Positions 37,001 through 46,247 of a stretch of DNA of 64,000 bases are shown in pieces. The DNA comes from Oceanobacillus sojae (GTDB taxonomy: Bacteria > Bacillota > Bacilli > Bacillales > Amphibacillaceae), in contig NZ_LT727812.1 in assembly GCF_900162665.1 (NCBI RefSeq), positions 638,865-702,864 on the forward strand. Direction: 5' to 3'. The notes under the pieces are model-generated. The model saw nothing but the letters and a program-made list of their open reading frames with translations. It did not search any database and was not told the origin of the DNA. Position numbers and translations under genes: made by a program. Numbering within the stretch: position 1 is the stretch's first letter; each line of letters opens with the position of its first letter.

Positions 37001-38527
37001 TTACACACTGATATTTGATTCATATTTATGTTTTGTAAGCTTTGATAAGAAGAACGCTGCTAACACAAGTAGTACAACAGTTAATACAACAGTCCACGGA
37101 CTGCCGGTCAATCCCGCCACTACGAAACCGATTAAAGCAATGATGGCATTGGTTAACGCATATGGGAACTGGGTTTTCACATGATCAATATGATCCGCAC
37201 CTGCTCCAGTGGATGACAGAATGCTTGTATCAGAGATTGGAGAGCTGTGATCTCCAAAAATACCGCCTGATAATACAGCACCGATACAGACAAGCAGCTG
37301 GGCATCCAGTGCAACTGCCATCGGAATAGCTACAGGAAGCATAATCGCAAATGTTCCCCACGAAGAACCGGAAGCCAGTGAAACAATGGCACCAATAACA
37401 AAAAGTAAAGCAGGTATAATAAATGCCGGGACCCTCCCCTGCATCAATTCAACAATATAATTTGCTGTCCCCATTTCACCGATTACTGTTCCGAGTGACC
37501 AAGCTAAAACGAGGGTTGTTGCCACATAAACCATCTTTTGCATGCCTGTGGTATAAATATCAAAAATCTCTCCAAATTTTTTCAAACGGAAAATAATTAA
37601 TAAAATAAAAATGGTAATTGCTGCAAATAAGTAGGCTGTTGTCAAAGAAACACGGAAATCATTTCCGTCCACCGGCTCAAAAGGGAATCCTTTTGTTAAT
37701 AATAGGCTGAACAAAGTAACGAACAACACTAATAAAGGCAGCCATATTAGAATAGCTTTACTTTCCTGATGATTGGCCTCCGTTTGATTATCTGATCTGC
37801 GCAGCGGTTTTGAATCCTTCCAATACAATTCACCAGTCTCTCTGACTCTGCGTTCTGCCTTAGCCATCGGACCAAAATCCAATTTTAATACAGCCATCAA
37901 TGGTACCATCAAAACTGCGGAAATAGCATAAAATTGAAAAGGGATGACTTGCACAAATGTATCGAATTCTGATGCCGTTATTCCTAAACTGTCAAATTCA
38001 CTCTTTATCAGCCCCATGATATAAACACCCCAGCCGATAAAAGGAATTAACACAGCTACCGGAGAGGACGTGGAATCAATGATATAAGCCAGTTTTTCCC
38101 TTGAAATTCTTGCTTTATCAAAGATTTTTTCAAAAATAGGACCGATAATTAAAGGAGTTCCTAAATCTGAGAAGAAAATAATCAAACCGCCTAACCAGGC
38201 AGATAATTGTGCTTTAACCTTCGAATTAATAGATTTGACAGTCTTGGCAGCAAGCGCAGCTCCGCCTCCTGACTTTTCCACCAGAGCAACAAATCCGCCG
38301 ATAAAAAACAACAGAACAAGTACAGCTGCGTTATAACTGTCCGTTAATTGCGGAAACAGAAAATTCCCTATCGTCTCCGTTGTTGCAGTTAATGGATTTC
38401 CTCCTACAATGATGAGGACGCCTGTAAAGGTTCCCAAAAATAATGAAATAATAACGTTTTTTGTAATAATCGCTAAAATAACTGCCAAAATCGGCGGAAT
38501 AAGCGACAGCCACCCCATATGTTCCAT
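37001..38527 (-). CDS. NhaC-family Na+/H+ antiporter
   Basis: A membrane protein of 508 residues with about 11-12 helices and NhaC signatures: FFSDLGTPLIIGPIFEKIFDKA, AYIIDSTSSPVAVLIPFIGWGVYIMG and GIFGDHSSPISDTSILSSTGAG. It exchanges internal Na+ for external H+, or in some relatives malate/lactate. A hydrophilic loop lies near 230-255. GAAGGGAG precedes the ATG. With ectABC nearby it fits a salt-adapted host; the precise ion is inferred. Confidence 0.87.
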   Translation of the reverse strand: MEHMGWLSLIPPILAVILAIITKNVIISLFLGTFTGVLIIVGGNPLTATTETIGNFLFPQLTDSYNAAVLVLLFFIGGFVALVEKSGGGAALAAKTVKSINSKVKAQLSAWLGGLIIFFSDLGTPLIIGPIFEKIFDKARISREKLAYIIDSTSSPVAVLIPFIGWGVYIMGLIKSEFDSLGITASEFDTFVQVIPFQFYAISAVLMVPLMAVLKLDFGPMAKAERRVRETGELYWKDSKPLRRSDNQTEANHQESKAILIWLPLLVLFVTLFSLLLTKGFPFEPVDGNDFRVSLTTAYLFAAITIFILLIIFRLKKFGEIFDIYTTGMQKMVYVATTLVLAWSLGTVIGEMGTANYIVELMQGRVPAFIIPALLFVIGAIVSLASGSSWGTFAIMLPVAIPMAVALDAQLLVCIGAVLSGGIFGDHSSPISDTSILSSTGAGADHIDHVKTQFPYALTNAIIALIGFVVAGLTGSPWTVVLTVVLLVLAAFFLSKLTKHKYESNISV

Positions 38528-38892
38528 TTTCGTTCTCCCTTCTTTCCTGCTGTACCAATTTTATCATTATGATGCAGTTATGTTATAAATATCCACCAGC
38601 CCTTGTACATTTAATCTGGAATATGAAAGCATCAATAGATAACAATTCATTTTAACGAATAATTATACAGAACTGTTCACTCCATTAGGATGGAATTTAG
38701 TTTACCATATAAAGCAACAGAAAAGAATATATTTTCAGATTTTAATTTTATCATTTTAAACTTTACTATAAAAATGTCAGTCATAGCCTGCGCGTTCTTA
38801 TTCTGAAGAAAATATAACAGTTCATTTTTTAACTGTCTTCAAATGAATATTGCTTTTATCAACATCATGAAGAAGACCCTCAGCTGCTGGGC
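38528..38892. other. Intergenic region, 365 bases
   Basis: The promoter region of the antiporter, plus the hairpin at 38872-38904 that ends the next gene. No other feature is seen. Confidence 0.5.
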
Positions 38893-38904
38893 TCAGGGTC
38901 TTTC
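38872..38904 (-). terminator. Hairpin overlapping the stop of the small charged protein
   Basis: AGACCCTGAGC pairs with GCTGAGGGTCT on the minus strand. The TGA stop of the preceding gene lies inside the stem. Confidence 0.6.
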
Positions 38905-39120
38905 CTTACCTTCATTCCTTTTCTGCCTGTACTTTCTTTCACTTTGTGAATCATCCTTCGATTTTGATTTCTTTTTCTCATCCTGCGCTTCTATTTTTAA
39001 ATCTTCCATTGGTATATCATCTACAAATTTCTGTTCCTCATGTTCATCCAGTTTCGTTCTTCTTTCTTCATTCCGATTCGGCTTCCCGCTCTTTGAAGAA
39101 CGCTTATCTTTATTACTCAT
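38893..39120 (-). CDS. Highly charged small protein, 75 residues
   Basis: More than half the residues are Lys, Arg, Glu or Asp: KDKRSSKSGKPNRNEERR, then EDLKIEAQDEKKKSKSKDD and ERKYRQKRNEGKERP. It is probably disordered. GAGGTGAGAGG precedes the ATG and the stop is buried in a terminator stem, both signs of a real gene. It is divergent from a YfhD-family gene. The family is not recognised; a spore-linked role is only suggested by composition and neighbour. Confidence 0.6.
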   Translation of the reverse strand: MSNKDKRSSKSGKPNRNEERRTKLDEHEEQKFVDDIPMEDLKIEAQDEKKKSKSKDDSQSERKYRQKRNEGKERP

Positions 39121-39366
39121 TCGCCTCTCACCTCACTATTCCTTTTTTATCTCTTTTCCTTTCTTTTTGTATTACTAAACATGTGCCATGTAAAAATTTC
39201 TAATTGGTAAAAGATAAATTTCTATGTACATTATGTTCACTCTTCCTCCATAAAACGAATCTTTTAGACGGTTATCTGTGAAAAAAGAATCAAATAAAAG
39301 GAATAAGTACAGTAAACCTGTTAAAAATACAGATGTATAAGTACAGAGTAAAAAGGAGTGATTCAA

Positions 39367-39537
39367 TTGGGCAGAGATGAGCACAAGAAGAGAAAAAATA
39401 ATTATTTATCACAGACCCCTAAAAATCAGAAAACAGATGGCATAGACGTCGAATTTTCTGATGAACTGGCTGATGCAGATGATAAAGAAGCACAAGCAAG
39501 AAGCCGTGCTGCTGATAAACGGGCACACGATAAATAA
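39367..39537 (+). CDS. YfhD-family small protein
   Basis: A protein of 56 residues, start TTG with AAGGAGTG upstream. The pattern GRDEHKKRKNNYLSQTPKNQ, then DGIDVEFSDELADADDKEAQARSRAADKR, matches YfhD proteins of Bacillaceae: a basic N-terminus, a conserved acidic VEFSDELADADD centre and an Ala/Arg helix. It has no membrane segment. YfhD function is not established. Too short for usual length cut-offs, it is easy to miss. Confidence 0.78.
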   Translation: MGRDEHKKRKNNYLSQTPKNQKTDGIDVEFSDELADADDKEAQARSRAADKRAHDK

Positions 39538-39788
39538 TTCATACAATGAAGCGGTTCCTTTTAATTATGGAATCGCTTCATTATGTAAAGACTTTTATAT
39601 CTGCTGTACTTAATTGATATGGATAAATCATAGCTCCCGTACCATTAAGCAGAGCTTCTGGGTATATGAAAAATGTAACCAGCTTTATACCGAATCGGGT
39701 TATCTTGCAATGTATCCTTACTTTTACTGAGTTCCTCTGCATATTATTGTTAAATTCAGGAGAAATTATACGCAGGAGGGGTTATTCT

Positions 39789-40139
39789 ATGGAACATGAT
39801 TTTTTATCAATTGAGGAGTTTAATACCTTGATTCAGCAATGGAGCGGAAGAACAATTAAGATTACAAAGCATGAAAACAACGATATCGATCAAACAGTAA
39901 TTCATTTGGAAAGCGTATCCTATGACCAGAACACACGCCGAATCGATGACTATGTACCGAGGCATAGTTTGTTTTTGAACGGGGATGGCCAAATAGAAAC
40001 ATTGTCAGCAATGAATAATGAGCCGCTCCCATCATCTAATTATGAAATCCCTCTGGAGGATAATTCCCTGTACGAATTTAATGGGAAAAAGTTTTTTATT
40101 ACTACTGATCGTGGAGTTTATAAGATTGAATTAGCTTAA
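39789..40139 (+). CDS. Conserved hypothetical protein, 116 residues
   Basis: The frame is open from 39666, but AGGAGGGG lies just ahead of ATG 39789, the true start. The sequence is acidic and soluble, with a helix (EEFNTLIQQWSGRTIKI) followed by beta strands (QTVIHLESVSY, YEFNGKKFFITTDRGVYKIEL). A small terminator follows. It has no catalytic motif, signal peptide or membrane segment. Family not recognised. Confidence 0.65.
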   Translation: MEHDFLSIEEFNTLIQQWSGRTIKITKHENNDIDQTVIHLESVSYDQNTRRIDDYVPRHSLFLNGDGQIETLSAMNNEPLPSSNYEIPLEDNSLYEFNGKKFFITTDRGVYKIELA

Positions 40140-40151
40140 AAGACGATAAAA

Positions 40152-40173
40152 GGGCTGCAATAGCCTTTTTATT
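40152..40173 (+). terminator. Short terminator
   Basis: AAAAGGGCT and AGCCTTTTT arms with a GCAAT loop, ending in T residues. Confidence 0.7.
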
Positions 40174-40292
40174 GTTATTATTAACATATAATTACGCCGA
40201 AAAATAAAGGTATCGTCCATTTTTACAGGCCGTTCCCGTTTATCTTAAGAATTCACAACAAAGGGAAATTATATTTTTTTAAGCATCTCTGT

Positions 40293-40829
40293 TTATCCTC
40301 CTTTAAAAAATTCCGATTGAAGAATACTCATTCTTAACCGGTCCACAAATCCGTCACTTCTTTTACGGTCTTCGCGCAGAATACCTTCTTCTATAAAACC
40401 AGATCGTTTATAGGATTTAATCGCTCTGTGATTATCCATATCCACCCGCAGCCAGACTTTATGAAGATGGAATTCCCGGAACCCCCATTCCAGCATCTTC
40501 TTCATCGCTGCTATACCATACCCTTTCCGCCAAAAAGCTCTATCCCCAATCGTTATTCCCAGTTCAGCATGCTGATTGAACCTGTCAATATTTTTTAAAT
40601 CAATCCAGCCAATATGCTTTCCATCTTCAGTGAGAATTGCTTTTTGTTCATAACCGTTTGATTTATCCATACATTTTTGGATCCAATTTTTCGTCTCTTC
40701 CATAGTGAAAGGCGGGTATGTATCCAGAACATTTAAATACTTTGTCACCTCTTTATCCAAACACCACTTATAGCGATCTTCTGCATCCTCCAGCTTTAAC
40801 TCTCTTAATTTCACGTTTGGCAATTTCAA
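40293..40829 (-). CDS. GNAT-family N-acetyltransferase (RimJ/RimL type)
   Basis: A protein of 178 residues: VKLRELKLEDAEDRYKWCLD at the N-terminus, GITIGDRAFWRKGYGIAAMKKML as acetyl-CoA loop, and HKVWLRVDMDNHRAIKSYKRSGF, the hallmark of the RimJ/RimL/SpeG group. Start TTG follows GGAGG. Substrates in this group range from ribosomal protein N-termini to polyamines. It is a single gene; its function is not fixed. Confidence 0.85.
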   Translation of the reverse strand: MKLPNVKLRELKLEDAEDRYKWCLDKEVTKYLNVLDTYPPFTMEETKNWIQKCMDKSNGYEQKAILTEDGKHIGWIDLKNIDRFNQHAELGITIGDRAFWRKGYGIAAMKKMLEWGFREFHLHKVWLRVDMDNHRAIKSYKRSGFIEEGILREDRKRSDGFVDRLRMSILQSEFFKGG

Positions 40830-41087
40830 TTAGCAATTTCCTCCTTCTTATTTTAAAATGAAAAAATATTTCTTTCATTGTAGCATTTTGAACCGGGAAG
40901 CTCCAGAATATCTGTACTGCCGCATTTCAGGCTATGAACTATTAAACTGACATTCCATTTCTTACAAAATAAGAATGTCTCTGCTACAATATAGCTAATT
41001 AGATTATAGAATAGTATTGATTTCTGACAGTTAGGATAAATCATCTGATATCAGGAAAACGGATGAAATGAAGGAAGGAAAAATTCG

Positions 41088-42560
41088 ATGTTACATAAAC
41101 AAACCAAACGGCCTGTTGTACTTACAGCCCTGATATTATCTATGTTTATGGCGGCAATTGAAGGAACCATCATCGCCACTGCAATGCCAAACATTGTTTC
41201 TGATCTGGGCGGGTTTACATTATACAGCTGGGTCTTTTCCAGTTTTCTATTAATGCAGGCAGTCACTACAATGATATATGGAAAACTGGCCGACTTATTT
41301 GGCCGCAAGCCCATCTTTGTCATAGGGGTTATTATCTTTCTGATTGGTTCCTTATTATGCGGATTAGCAGAAACAATGACTGCTCTTGTCGTATTTCGGC
41401 TTATCCAGGGTCTCGGCGCTGGTGCTATTCATCCGATGGTAACTACGATTGTTGGAGATATGTATAGCTTAGAGGAGCGCGCCAAGGTACAGGGATATTT
41501 AGCCAGCGTCTGGGGTATATCTTCCGTTGCCGGGCCACTTTTAGGCGGTATGATTGTTCAATACGTTGATTGGGCATGGATTTTCTGGATTAATATTCCG
41601 ATTGGCATCATCGGATTGGCTGGAGTTGTTCTGTTCTTCCATGAAAAAGTGGATAAAGAAAAGAAAACCATTGATTATCTTGGAACAAGCTTCTTTTTCA
41701 TAGCGATATCGTCACTAATTATTGTCTTTGTACAAGCAGGGACAAATTGGGCCTGGACATCACCTGAAACACTCGGACTGCTTGGTCTCTCTTTCATTTG
41801 TATCTCCTTATTTATTTGGCAGGAGACAAGATGCCCCGCACCAATGATGCCTTTATCCTTATGGAAGAATAAATTAATGGTCGTTGCTAATATCGCCACC
41901 TTACTTTCAGGAATGATTATTTTAGGCTTAAGCAGCTTCCTCCCTACTTATGTACAGGGAGTCATGGGCGAATCAGCTATTGTGGCCGGCTTTACCTTAA
42001 GCACCTTATCGATCGGCTGGCCAATCTCCTCTACTATCGCCGGACATTTAGTATTACGGATTGGCTTTCGTAAAACAGCATTTCTTGGCGGAATTGCATT
42101 ATTTGCTGGTACATTTCTCTTTTTCCTGCTTGATGCTGAAAAAGGACCAATTTATGCCGGCTTCAGTTCTTTTATCGTTGGAGTAGGAATGGGACTGACT
42201 TCAACAACCTTTATAGTAGCGATCCAAAATAGTGTATCCTGGAAAGCAAGAGGCTCGGCCACATCTTTAAACATGTTTATGCGTATCATCGGCAGTGCAA
42301 TCGGTACTGCGCTGCTCGGCGGTATCCTGAATCTGCGTCTGCAGCAATATTATCAGCAGCAGGCAATCGATGATATGCCAAGTACAGATGCTGTCTTAAA
42401 TGAAGGAATGCGAGAAACACTTTCGCCGGATACGCTTGCTTTGATGCAGGATGGATTAGCATATGCGTTCCATACAGTGTTCTTCGGTCTATTCTTAATT
42501 GGCACACTTACCTTTATTATTCTGTGGTTTTTCCCAAAGGAAACAATAGCCGGTAAATAA
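41088..42560 (+). CDS. DHA2-family (EmrB/QacA) multidrug MFS exporter
   Basis: A protein of 490 residues with about 14 helices. Motif A is GKLADLFGRKPIF; helix 1 has AAIEGTIIATAMPNI (motif D1-like), helix 4 RLIQGLGAGAIHP, and motif C is WGISSVAGPLLGGM. It would export drugs or toxic compounds in exchange for protons. GAAGGAAGG precedes the ATG. A long terminator hairpin follows, so it is monocistronic. No regulator gene is adjacent. Confidence 0.88.
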   Translation: MLHKQTKRPVVLTALILSMFMAAIEGTIIATAMPNIVSDLGGFTLYSWVFSSFLLMQAVTTMIYGKLADLFGRKPIFVIGVIIFLIGSLLCGLAETMTALVVFRLIQGLGAGAIHPMVTTIVGDMYSLEERAKVQGYLASVWGISSVAGPLLGGMIVQYVDWAWIFWINIPIGIIGLAGVVLFFHEKVDKEKKTIDYLGTSFFFIAISSLIIVFVQAGTNWAWTSPETLGLLGLSFICISLFIWQETRCPAPMMPLSLWKNKLMVVANIATLLSGMIILGLSSFLPTYVQGVMGESAIVAGFTLSTLSIGWPISSTIAGHLVLRIGFRKTAFLGGIALFAGTFLFFLLDAEKGPIYAGFSSFIVGVGMGLTSTTFIVAIQNSVSWKARGSATSLNMFMRIIGSAIGTALLGGILNLRLQQYYQQQAIDDMPSTDAVLNEGMRETLSPDTLALMQDGLAYAFHTVFFGLFLIGTLTFIILWFFPKETIAGK

Positions 42561-42583
42561 GAAAACTTCCGCCGGTGTCAAAA

Positions 42584-42617
42584 GGATACTAAAGCAGCTG
42601 CTTTAGTATCCTGCTTT
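42584..42617. terminator. Terminator of the MFS exporter
   Basis: AGGATACTAAAGCAG and CTGCTTTAGTATCCT are perfect contiguous arms, followed by GCTTTTC. Confidence 0.8.
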
Positions 42618-42684
42618 TCATCATATAAATAATAGTGATTTCTGTTTCCAATGTTTTTTATTTCTCCTAGTTTTCAAAGAGGAA

Positions 42685-42713
42685 TTGCCACATTTTATTT
42701 TTTCTGTTAATAT
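42685..42713 (+). promoter_or_regulatory. sigmaA promoter of the ABC exporter operon
   Basis: TTGCCA (42685-42690), 17 bases, then TAATAT (42708-42713). The -10 runs into the operator. Confidence 0.6.
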
Positions 42714-42734
42714 AGTGAGTGATTACTCACTATA
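42711..42734. promoter_or_regulatory. TetR-type operator
   Basis: TATAGTGAGT (42711-42720) and ACTCACTATA (42725-42734) form a perfect palindrome with a four-base spacer. It overlaps the -10 box, which fits simple repression. The TGAGT/ACTCA core is typical of TetR/AcrR targets. Confidence 0.7.
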
Positions 42735-42761
42735 TATTTTAAAGAGAGGAGAATAACAAGA

Positions 42762-43484
42762 ATGATTAAATTATCCAATATATCCAAAAGCTTTGGAAAA
42801 CAGACTATCCTACAGGATATTTCCGTAAATATTGCCGCAAATCAAATTACCGGACTGATTGGTCCATCAGGCACAGGAAAAACAACTTTGATTAAATGCT
42901 TAATGGGAATGGAAAAATACGATGCCGGCTCTATCCAGATAGATAATACGACCGTTCCAAACCGTAAGCTCTTAAACAAAACCGGCTATATGGCACAAAG
43001 TGATTCCCTATACCATGATTTAACCGGGCTGGAAAACATTCAGTTTTTTGCCCATATGTATGGAAGAAAAATTTCCAATAAAACAGTTCAGTCCACGCTA
43101 AATCTCGTCCAGCTTGAACAGGACAAAAAGAAATTGGTACAGCACTATTCCGGCGGGATGAAACGCCGCCTCTCTCTGGCGATTGCCCTGATCAATCAGC
43201 CCAAGTATCTGATTTTAGATGAGCCGACGGTAGGGATTGACCCGGTTCTCAAATTAAGCATCTGGGATCAGCTGCATGATTTAAAAAAGGACAGTACTCT
43301 GTTAATCACCACACACATTATGGATGAGGCCATGAAATGTGACCAGCTTTTATTAATGAAAAATAAAGGAATTGCAGCAAGCGGCACCCCTCAGGAAATA
43401 CTGGAGAACTTTGGTGTCAGTGATATTGATCAAGTCTTTTTAAAATTGGAGGAACAAGAATATGAGAATGCTGCAGCTAATTAA
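42762..43484 (+). CDS. ABC transporter ATP-binding protein (ABC-2 exporter)
   Basis: A protein of 240 residues. Walker A is GPSGTGKT (34-41), the signature HYSGGMKRR near 131, Walker B YLILDEPTVGID, and the switch His is in LITTHIMDEA. It powers the permease encoded next, whose start lies 23 bases inside this gene. A TetR-type operator controls the promoter. Probable role: export of a toxic compound or lipid; the substrate is unknown. Confidence 0.9.
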   Translation: MIKLSNISKSFGKQTILQDISVNIAANQITGLIGPSGTGKTTLIKCLMGMEKYDAGSIQIDNTTVPNRKLLNKTGYMAQSDSLYHDLTGLENIQFFAHMYGRKISNKTVQSTLNLVQLEQDKKKLVQHYSGGMKRRLSLAIALINQPKYLILDEPTVGIDPVLKLSIWDQLHDLKKDSTLLITTHIMDEAMKCDQLLLMKNKGIAASGTPQEILENFGVSDIDQVFLKLEEQEYENAAAN

Positions 43485-44676
43485 ACGGATTTGCAAACAA
43501 GTCCTTCGTGATAAACGAACCCTTGCACTTTTGTTTCTGGCTCCTATTTTTGTGATCACATTGCTGAATTATATTTTCCCAGACCCGGATGACGAGGTAA
43601 CTATTGCTGCTGTCAATGTCAGTGATGATGTGATCGATATTTTGGAAGACAATGATATGATTGTAAAGCAAGAAAATGAGATTGATATAAAGCCTTACCT
43701 GGAAGATGGAAATGCCAGTGCTGTTTTAGAGGAAAAAGACGGAGAATGGACATTGACCATTCTAAATGATAACCCGATGGATGAAGGGCCGGCTATCCAG
43801 GGAAGCTCCCAAGCAGTAATGGAATCAAATTTAAATGACCTTTCCGATAATATTGATGACATGATAAATAATATGGAAGACATGTCAGCAGGTGTAAAAG
43901 ATATGATGGAAAGTATCAATGAAATGATGACCCAGCTTCCTCCTGAAGTCGCTCAGAACATGGATATAAATATGGATATGGATGTAGATACTGATATCGA
44001 TACAGACATAGATTCTGAAATCGATATGGATGAAGACCCAATTACCGTAGAATATATTTATGGCGATGAAAGCTATACTTTTTTTGAAATTTTAAATCCG
44101 ATTTTAGTCAGCTTTTTCGTATTCTTTTTTGTCTTTTTGATTGCCGGCATGTCTATGCTGAAGGAAAGAAGCAGCGGCACATTGGAGAAATTGCTGTCTA
44201 CACCAATTAGAAAGTCCGAGATTGTATTCGGTTATTTATTCGGATATGGCATCTTTGCTATTCTGCAGACAGCTGTTATTATTTTGTATTCAGTGTATAT
44301 TTTAGATATGGAAATCGCCGGTTCCATCACCAACATGTTTATTATCAATATTTTATTGAGTCTCGTAGCACTTGGGCTCGGCCTTTTACTATCTACATTT
44401 GTCAGCAGCGAATTCCAGATGATTCAATTCATTCCGCTTGTGATTATTCCGCAGATATTCTTCTCTGGCATGCTGAATGTAGATACAATGGAACCCTGGC
44501 TGCAATGGATTGCACCGATTATGCCATTGTACTATGCAGGAAATACGATGATTGATGTTGTTTTAAAAGGATTTACGCTTGGGGAGATAATGGTTCCATT
44601 ATCTATTTTAGTTTTGTTTATTGTTGTTTTTGTTACGTTGAATATTTTAGGTATGCGGCGGTATCGGAAGGTGTAG
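43462..44676 (+). CDS. ABC-2 type permease with Asp-rich extracytoplasmic loop
   Basis: A protein of 404 residues. One N-terminal helix (about 17-35), then a long external domain (36-205), then five helices in the C-terminal half, with MLKERSSGTLEKLLSTPIRKSEI between them: the YhgE/ABC2_membrane_3 layout. The external domain ends in a repetitive acidic stretch (about 169-195) of alternating Asp and hydrophobic residues (MDINMDMDVDTDIDTDID). GGAGG precedes the ATG inside the end of the ATPase gene. It forms the membrane part of the exporter. The acidic repeat could bind divalent cations; this is an inference. Confidence 0.87.
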   Translation: MRMLQLIKRICKQVLRDKRTLALLFLAPIFVITLLNYIFPDPDDEVTIAAVNVSDDVIDILEDNDMIVKQENEIDIKPYLEDGNASAVLEEKDGEWTLTILNDNPMDEGPAIQGSSQAVMESNLNDLSDNIDDMINNMEDMSAGVKDMMESINEMMTQLPPEVAQNMDINMDMDVDTDIDTDIDSEIDMDEDPITVEYIYGDESYTFFEILNPILVSFFVFFFVFLIAGMSMLKERSSGTLEKLLSTPIRKSEIVFGYLFGYGIFAILQTAVIILYSVYILDMEIAGSITNMFIINILLSLVALGLGLLLSTFVSSEFQMIQFIPLVIIPQIFFSGMLNVDTMEPWLQWIAPIMPLYYAGNTMIDVVLKGFTLGEIMVPLSILVLFIVVFVTLNILGMRRYRKV

Positions 44677-44744
44677 GAATTAGTTCTTATTGGAATGTAA
44701 GATTAAATTCAAATTGCTTATAAAAAGCAATAACCAGTTATAAA

Positions 44745-44781
44745 AAACTCTTTCTCCATTTTTACGGGAAAGAGTTTTTTT
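44745..44781. terminator. Terminator of the ABC exporter operon
   Basis: AAACTCTTTC and GAAAGAGTTT arms, then TTTT. Confidence 0.8.
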
Positions 44782-44933
44782 ATACGTTAGCTCTAGATTT
44801 CCTTCGAGTTCATGACCGCTAATAACTGCATGAACTGGTTTGGTTTAGTCGAATCTAAAAAACTGCCAATTATTTGGCTCAAAAATAGATTCCTGCGACG
44901 ATTTTTTACAAACCATCACTCTCTAATCCTTTC

Positions 44934-46247
44934 TCACCTCTCGTTTTTTGGAAGTTTGATGCAAAAATCTACCCCCTGTGGGGAAAGATTCTCAACAGTA
45001 ATTTCTCCTTTATGTTCTTCAGCAATTTGTTTTGCTATAGAAAGCCCTAAACCATAGCCGCCTGTTTCTTTCGCACGGGATTTATCCTCCCTGTAAAAAC
45101 GATCAAAAATATGCACCTGTGCTTCTTTTGAAATGGATGGCCCAGTATTTGTTACATGGACTTCCCAGCTTTTATACTCTTTCGTAGAAATTACCTGAAT
45201 CTTATCTCCCGGCTTGGTATACTTTAAAGCATTATCTAGCAAAATCACAAATACTTGATATATTTTCTTTTGGTCAAAATGAACTGTTAATGTATTTTTC
45301 GTTATTAAATCGAATGTCTTATCATCAATTTCTGCCATTTCTTTGAAAGGGGTGACTAATTCTGTTAAAAATTCTGTTGTGTCTGTTGCTGTTTTATCCA
45401 AAGTCAGTTGATTGGCATCACTTCTGGCGATGGTTAACAAATCCGTTGTCAAACCAGTTAATCTTCTGGTCTCGTTTAAGGCCTGAGCGATATTTTCTGA
45501 TTCGTCAATAATGGTATGATCTGGTTTACGAAACAGCCCTTCCAGACGATTTTGAATAATTGTTAATGGTGTTCGTAATTCATGCGAAGCATTTTCAACA
45601 AACTCTTGCTGCTTCTGCCATGCTTTTAGCACAGGTTTCATAGAATTGGTGGATAACCAATAACTCACGCCAATGGAGAATAACCAAAAAACAATCATAC
45701 AACCTATGACAATGATGCGGAAATTCTGTAAGGAGTGCTGGATTTGGTTAACATTTGAAACGATTTGAACATATGCAATCTCATTGTCATCGTACGACTG
45801 TGTGATGGAATGAAAAATTAATTCTTCATTTTCAACAACGCTTTGTAAAGCAAGGGTTTCAACCTCCTCCAGATTGGCTGTTTCCAAACGAAGGTTCTCC
45901 AGTTCAGAAAAACGTCCGCCTAATGCTTCCTTGTTTAAAATCTCTCCTTCTTTCGACCATAAAATAATCTGTGTGTTGAATGAATTACTGGACGGACTTC
46001 GAGGCGGTTCCTTCGGCTGTTCACTTGTCGGAAAAATCAACGAATCTGCTTGATAACGGAAAATTTCCTGTTGAATAAATTCTGACCTTCGGGTCATTTC
46101 TACTAAGGTTTCATCGGTTTCACGATAAGCTGTTTGACTTAATACTTGCAAAATAATGATTCCCAGAAGAACAAAGATGATAGCAAAAGCACTCAGGTTC
46201 ATGAAGAAAAATGCACTTCGCTGTTTACTGGAAAGGTTTTTATTCAT
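44934..46247 (-). CDS. Sensor histidine kinase (EnvZ/CiaH-like)
   Basis: A protein of 437 residues. Membrane helices at about 14-36 and 177-198 enclose a 140-residue external sensor. HisKA carries His222 in ENASHELRTPLTI. The ATPase domain follows, with the N box VILLDNALKY, then RFYREDKSRAKETGGYGLGLSIAKQI. Its start overlaps the response regulator by eight bases. It is divergent from the VTC/DUF4956/carbohydrate-binding operon, which it probably controls through shared TTTAAG repeats. Signal unknown. Confidence 0.9.
   Translation of the reverse strand: MNKNLSSKQRSAFFFMNLSAFAIIFVLLGIIILQVLSQTAYRETDETLVEMTRRSEFIQQEIFRYQADSLIFPTSEQPKEPPRSPSSNSFNTQIILWSKEGEILNKEALGGRFSELENLRLETANLEEVETLALQSVVENEELIFHSITQSYDDNEIAYVQIVSNVNQIQHSLQNFRIIVIGCMIVFWLFSIGVSYWLSTNSMKPVLKAWQKQQEFVENASHELRTPLTIIQNRLEGLFRKPDHTIIDESENIAQALNETRRLTGLTTDLLTIARSDANQLTLDKTATDTTEFLTELVTPFKEMAEIDDKTFDLITKNTLTVHFDQKKIYQVFVILLDNALKYTKPGDKIQVISTKEYKSWEVHVTNTGPSISKEAQVHIFDRFYREDKSRAKETGGYGLGLSIAKQIAEEHKGEITVENLSPQGVDFCIKLPKNER

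Noticed and set aside
42711-42734. Assigning the operator to the TetR at 62688-63311
   Set aside because: The TetR gene has a different palindrome (AGACATGTCT) upstream and is 20 kb away, so there is no reason to link them.
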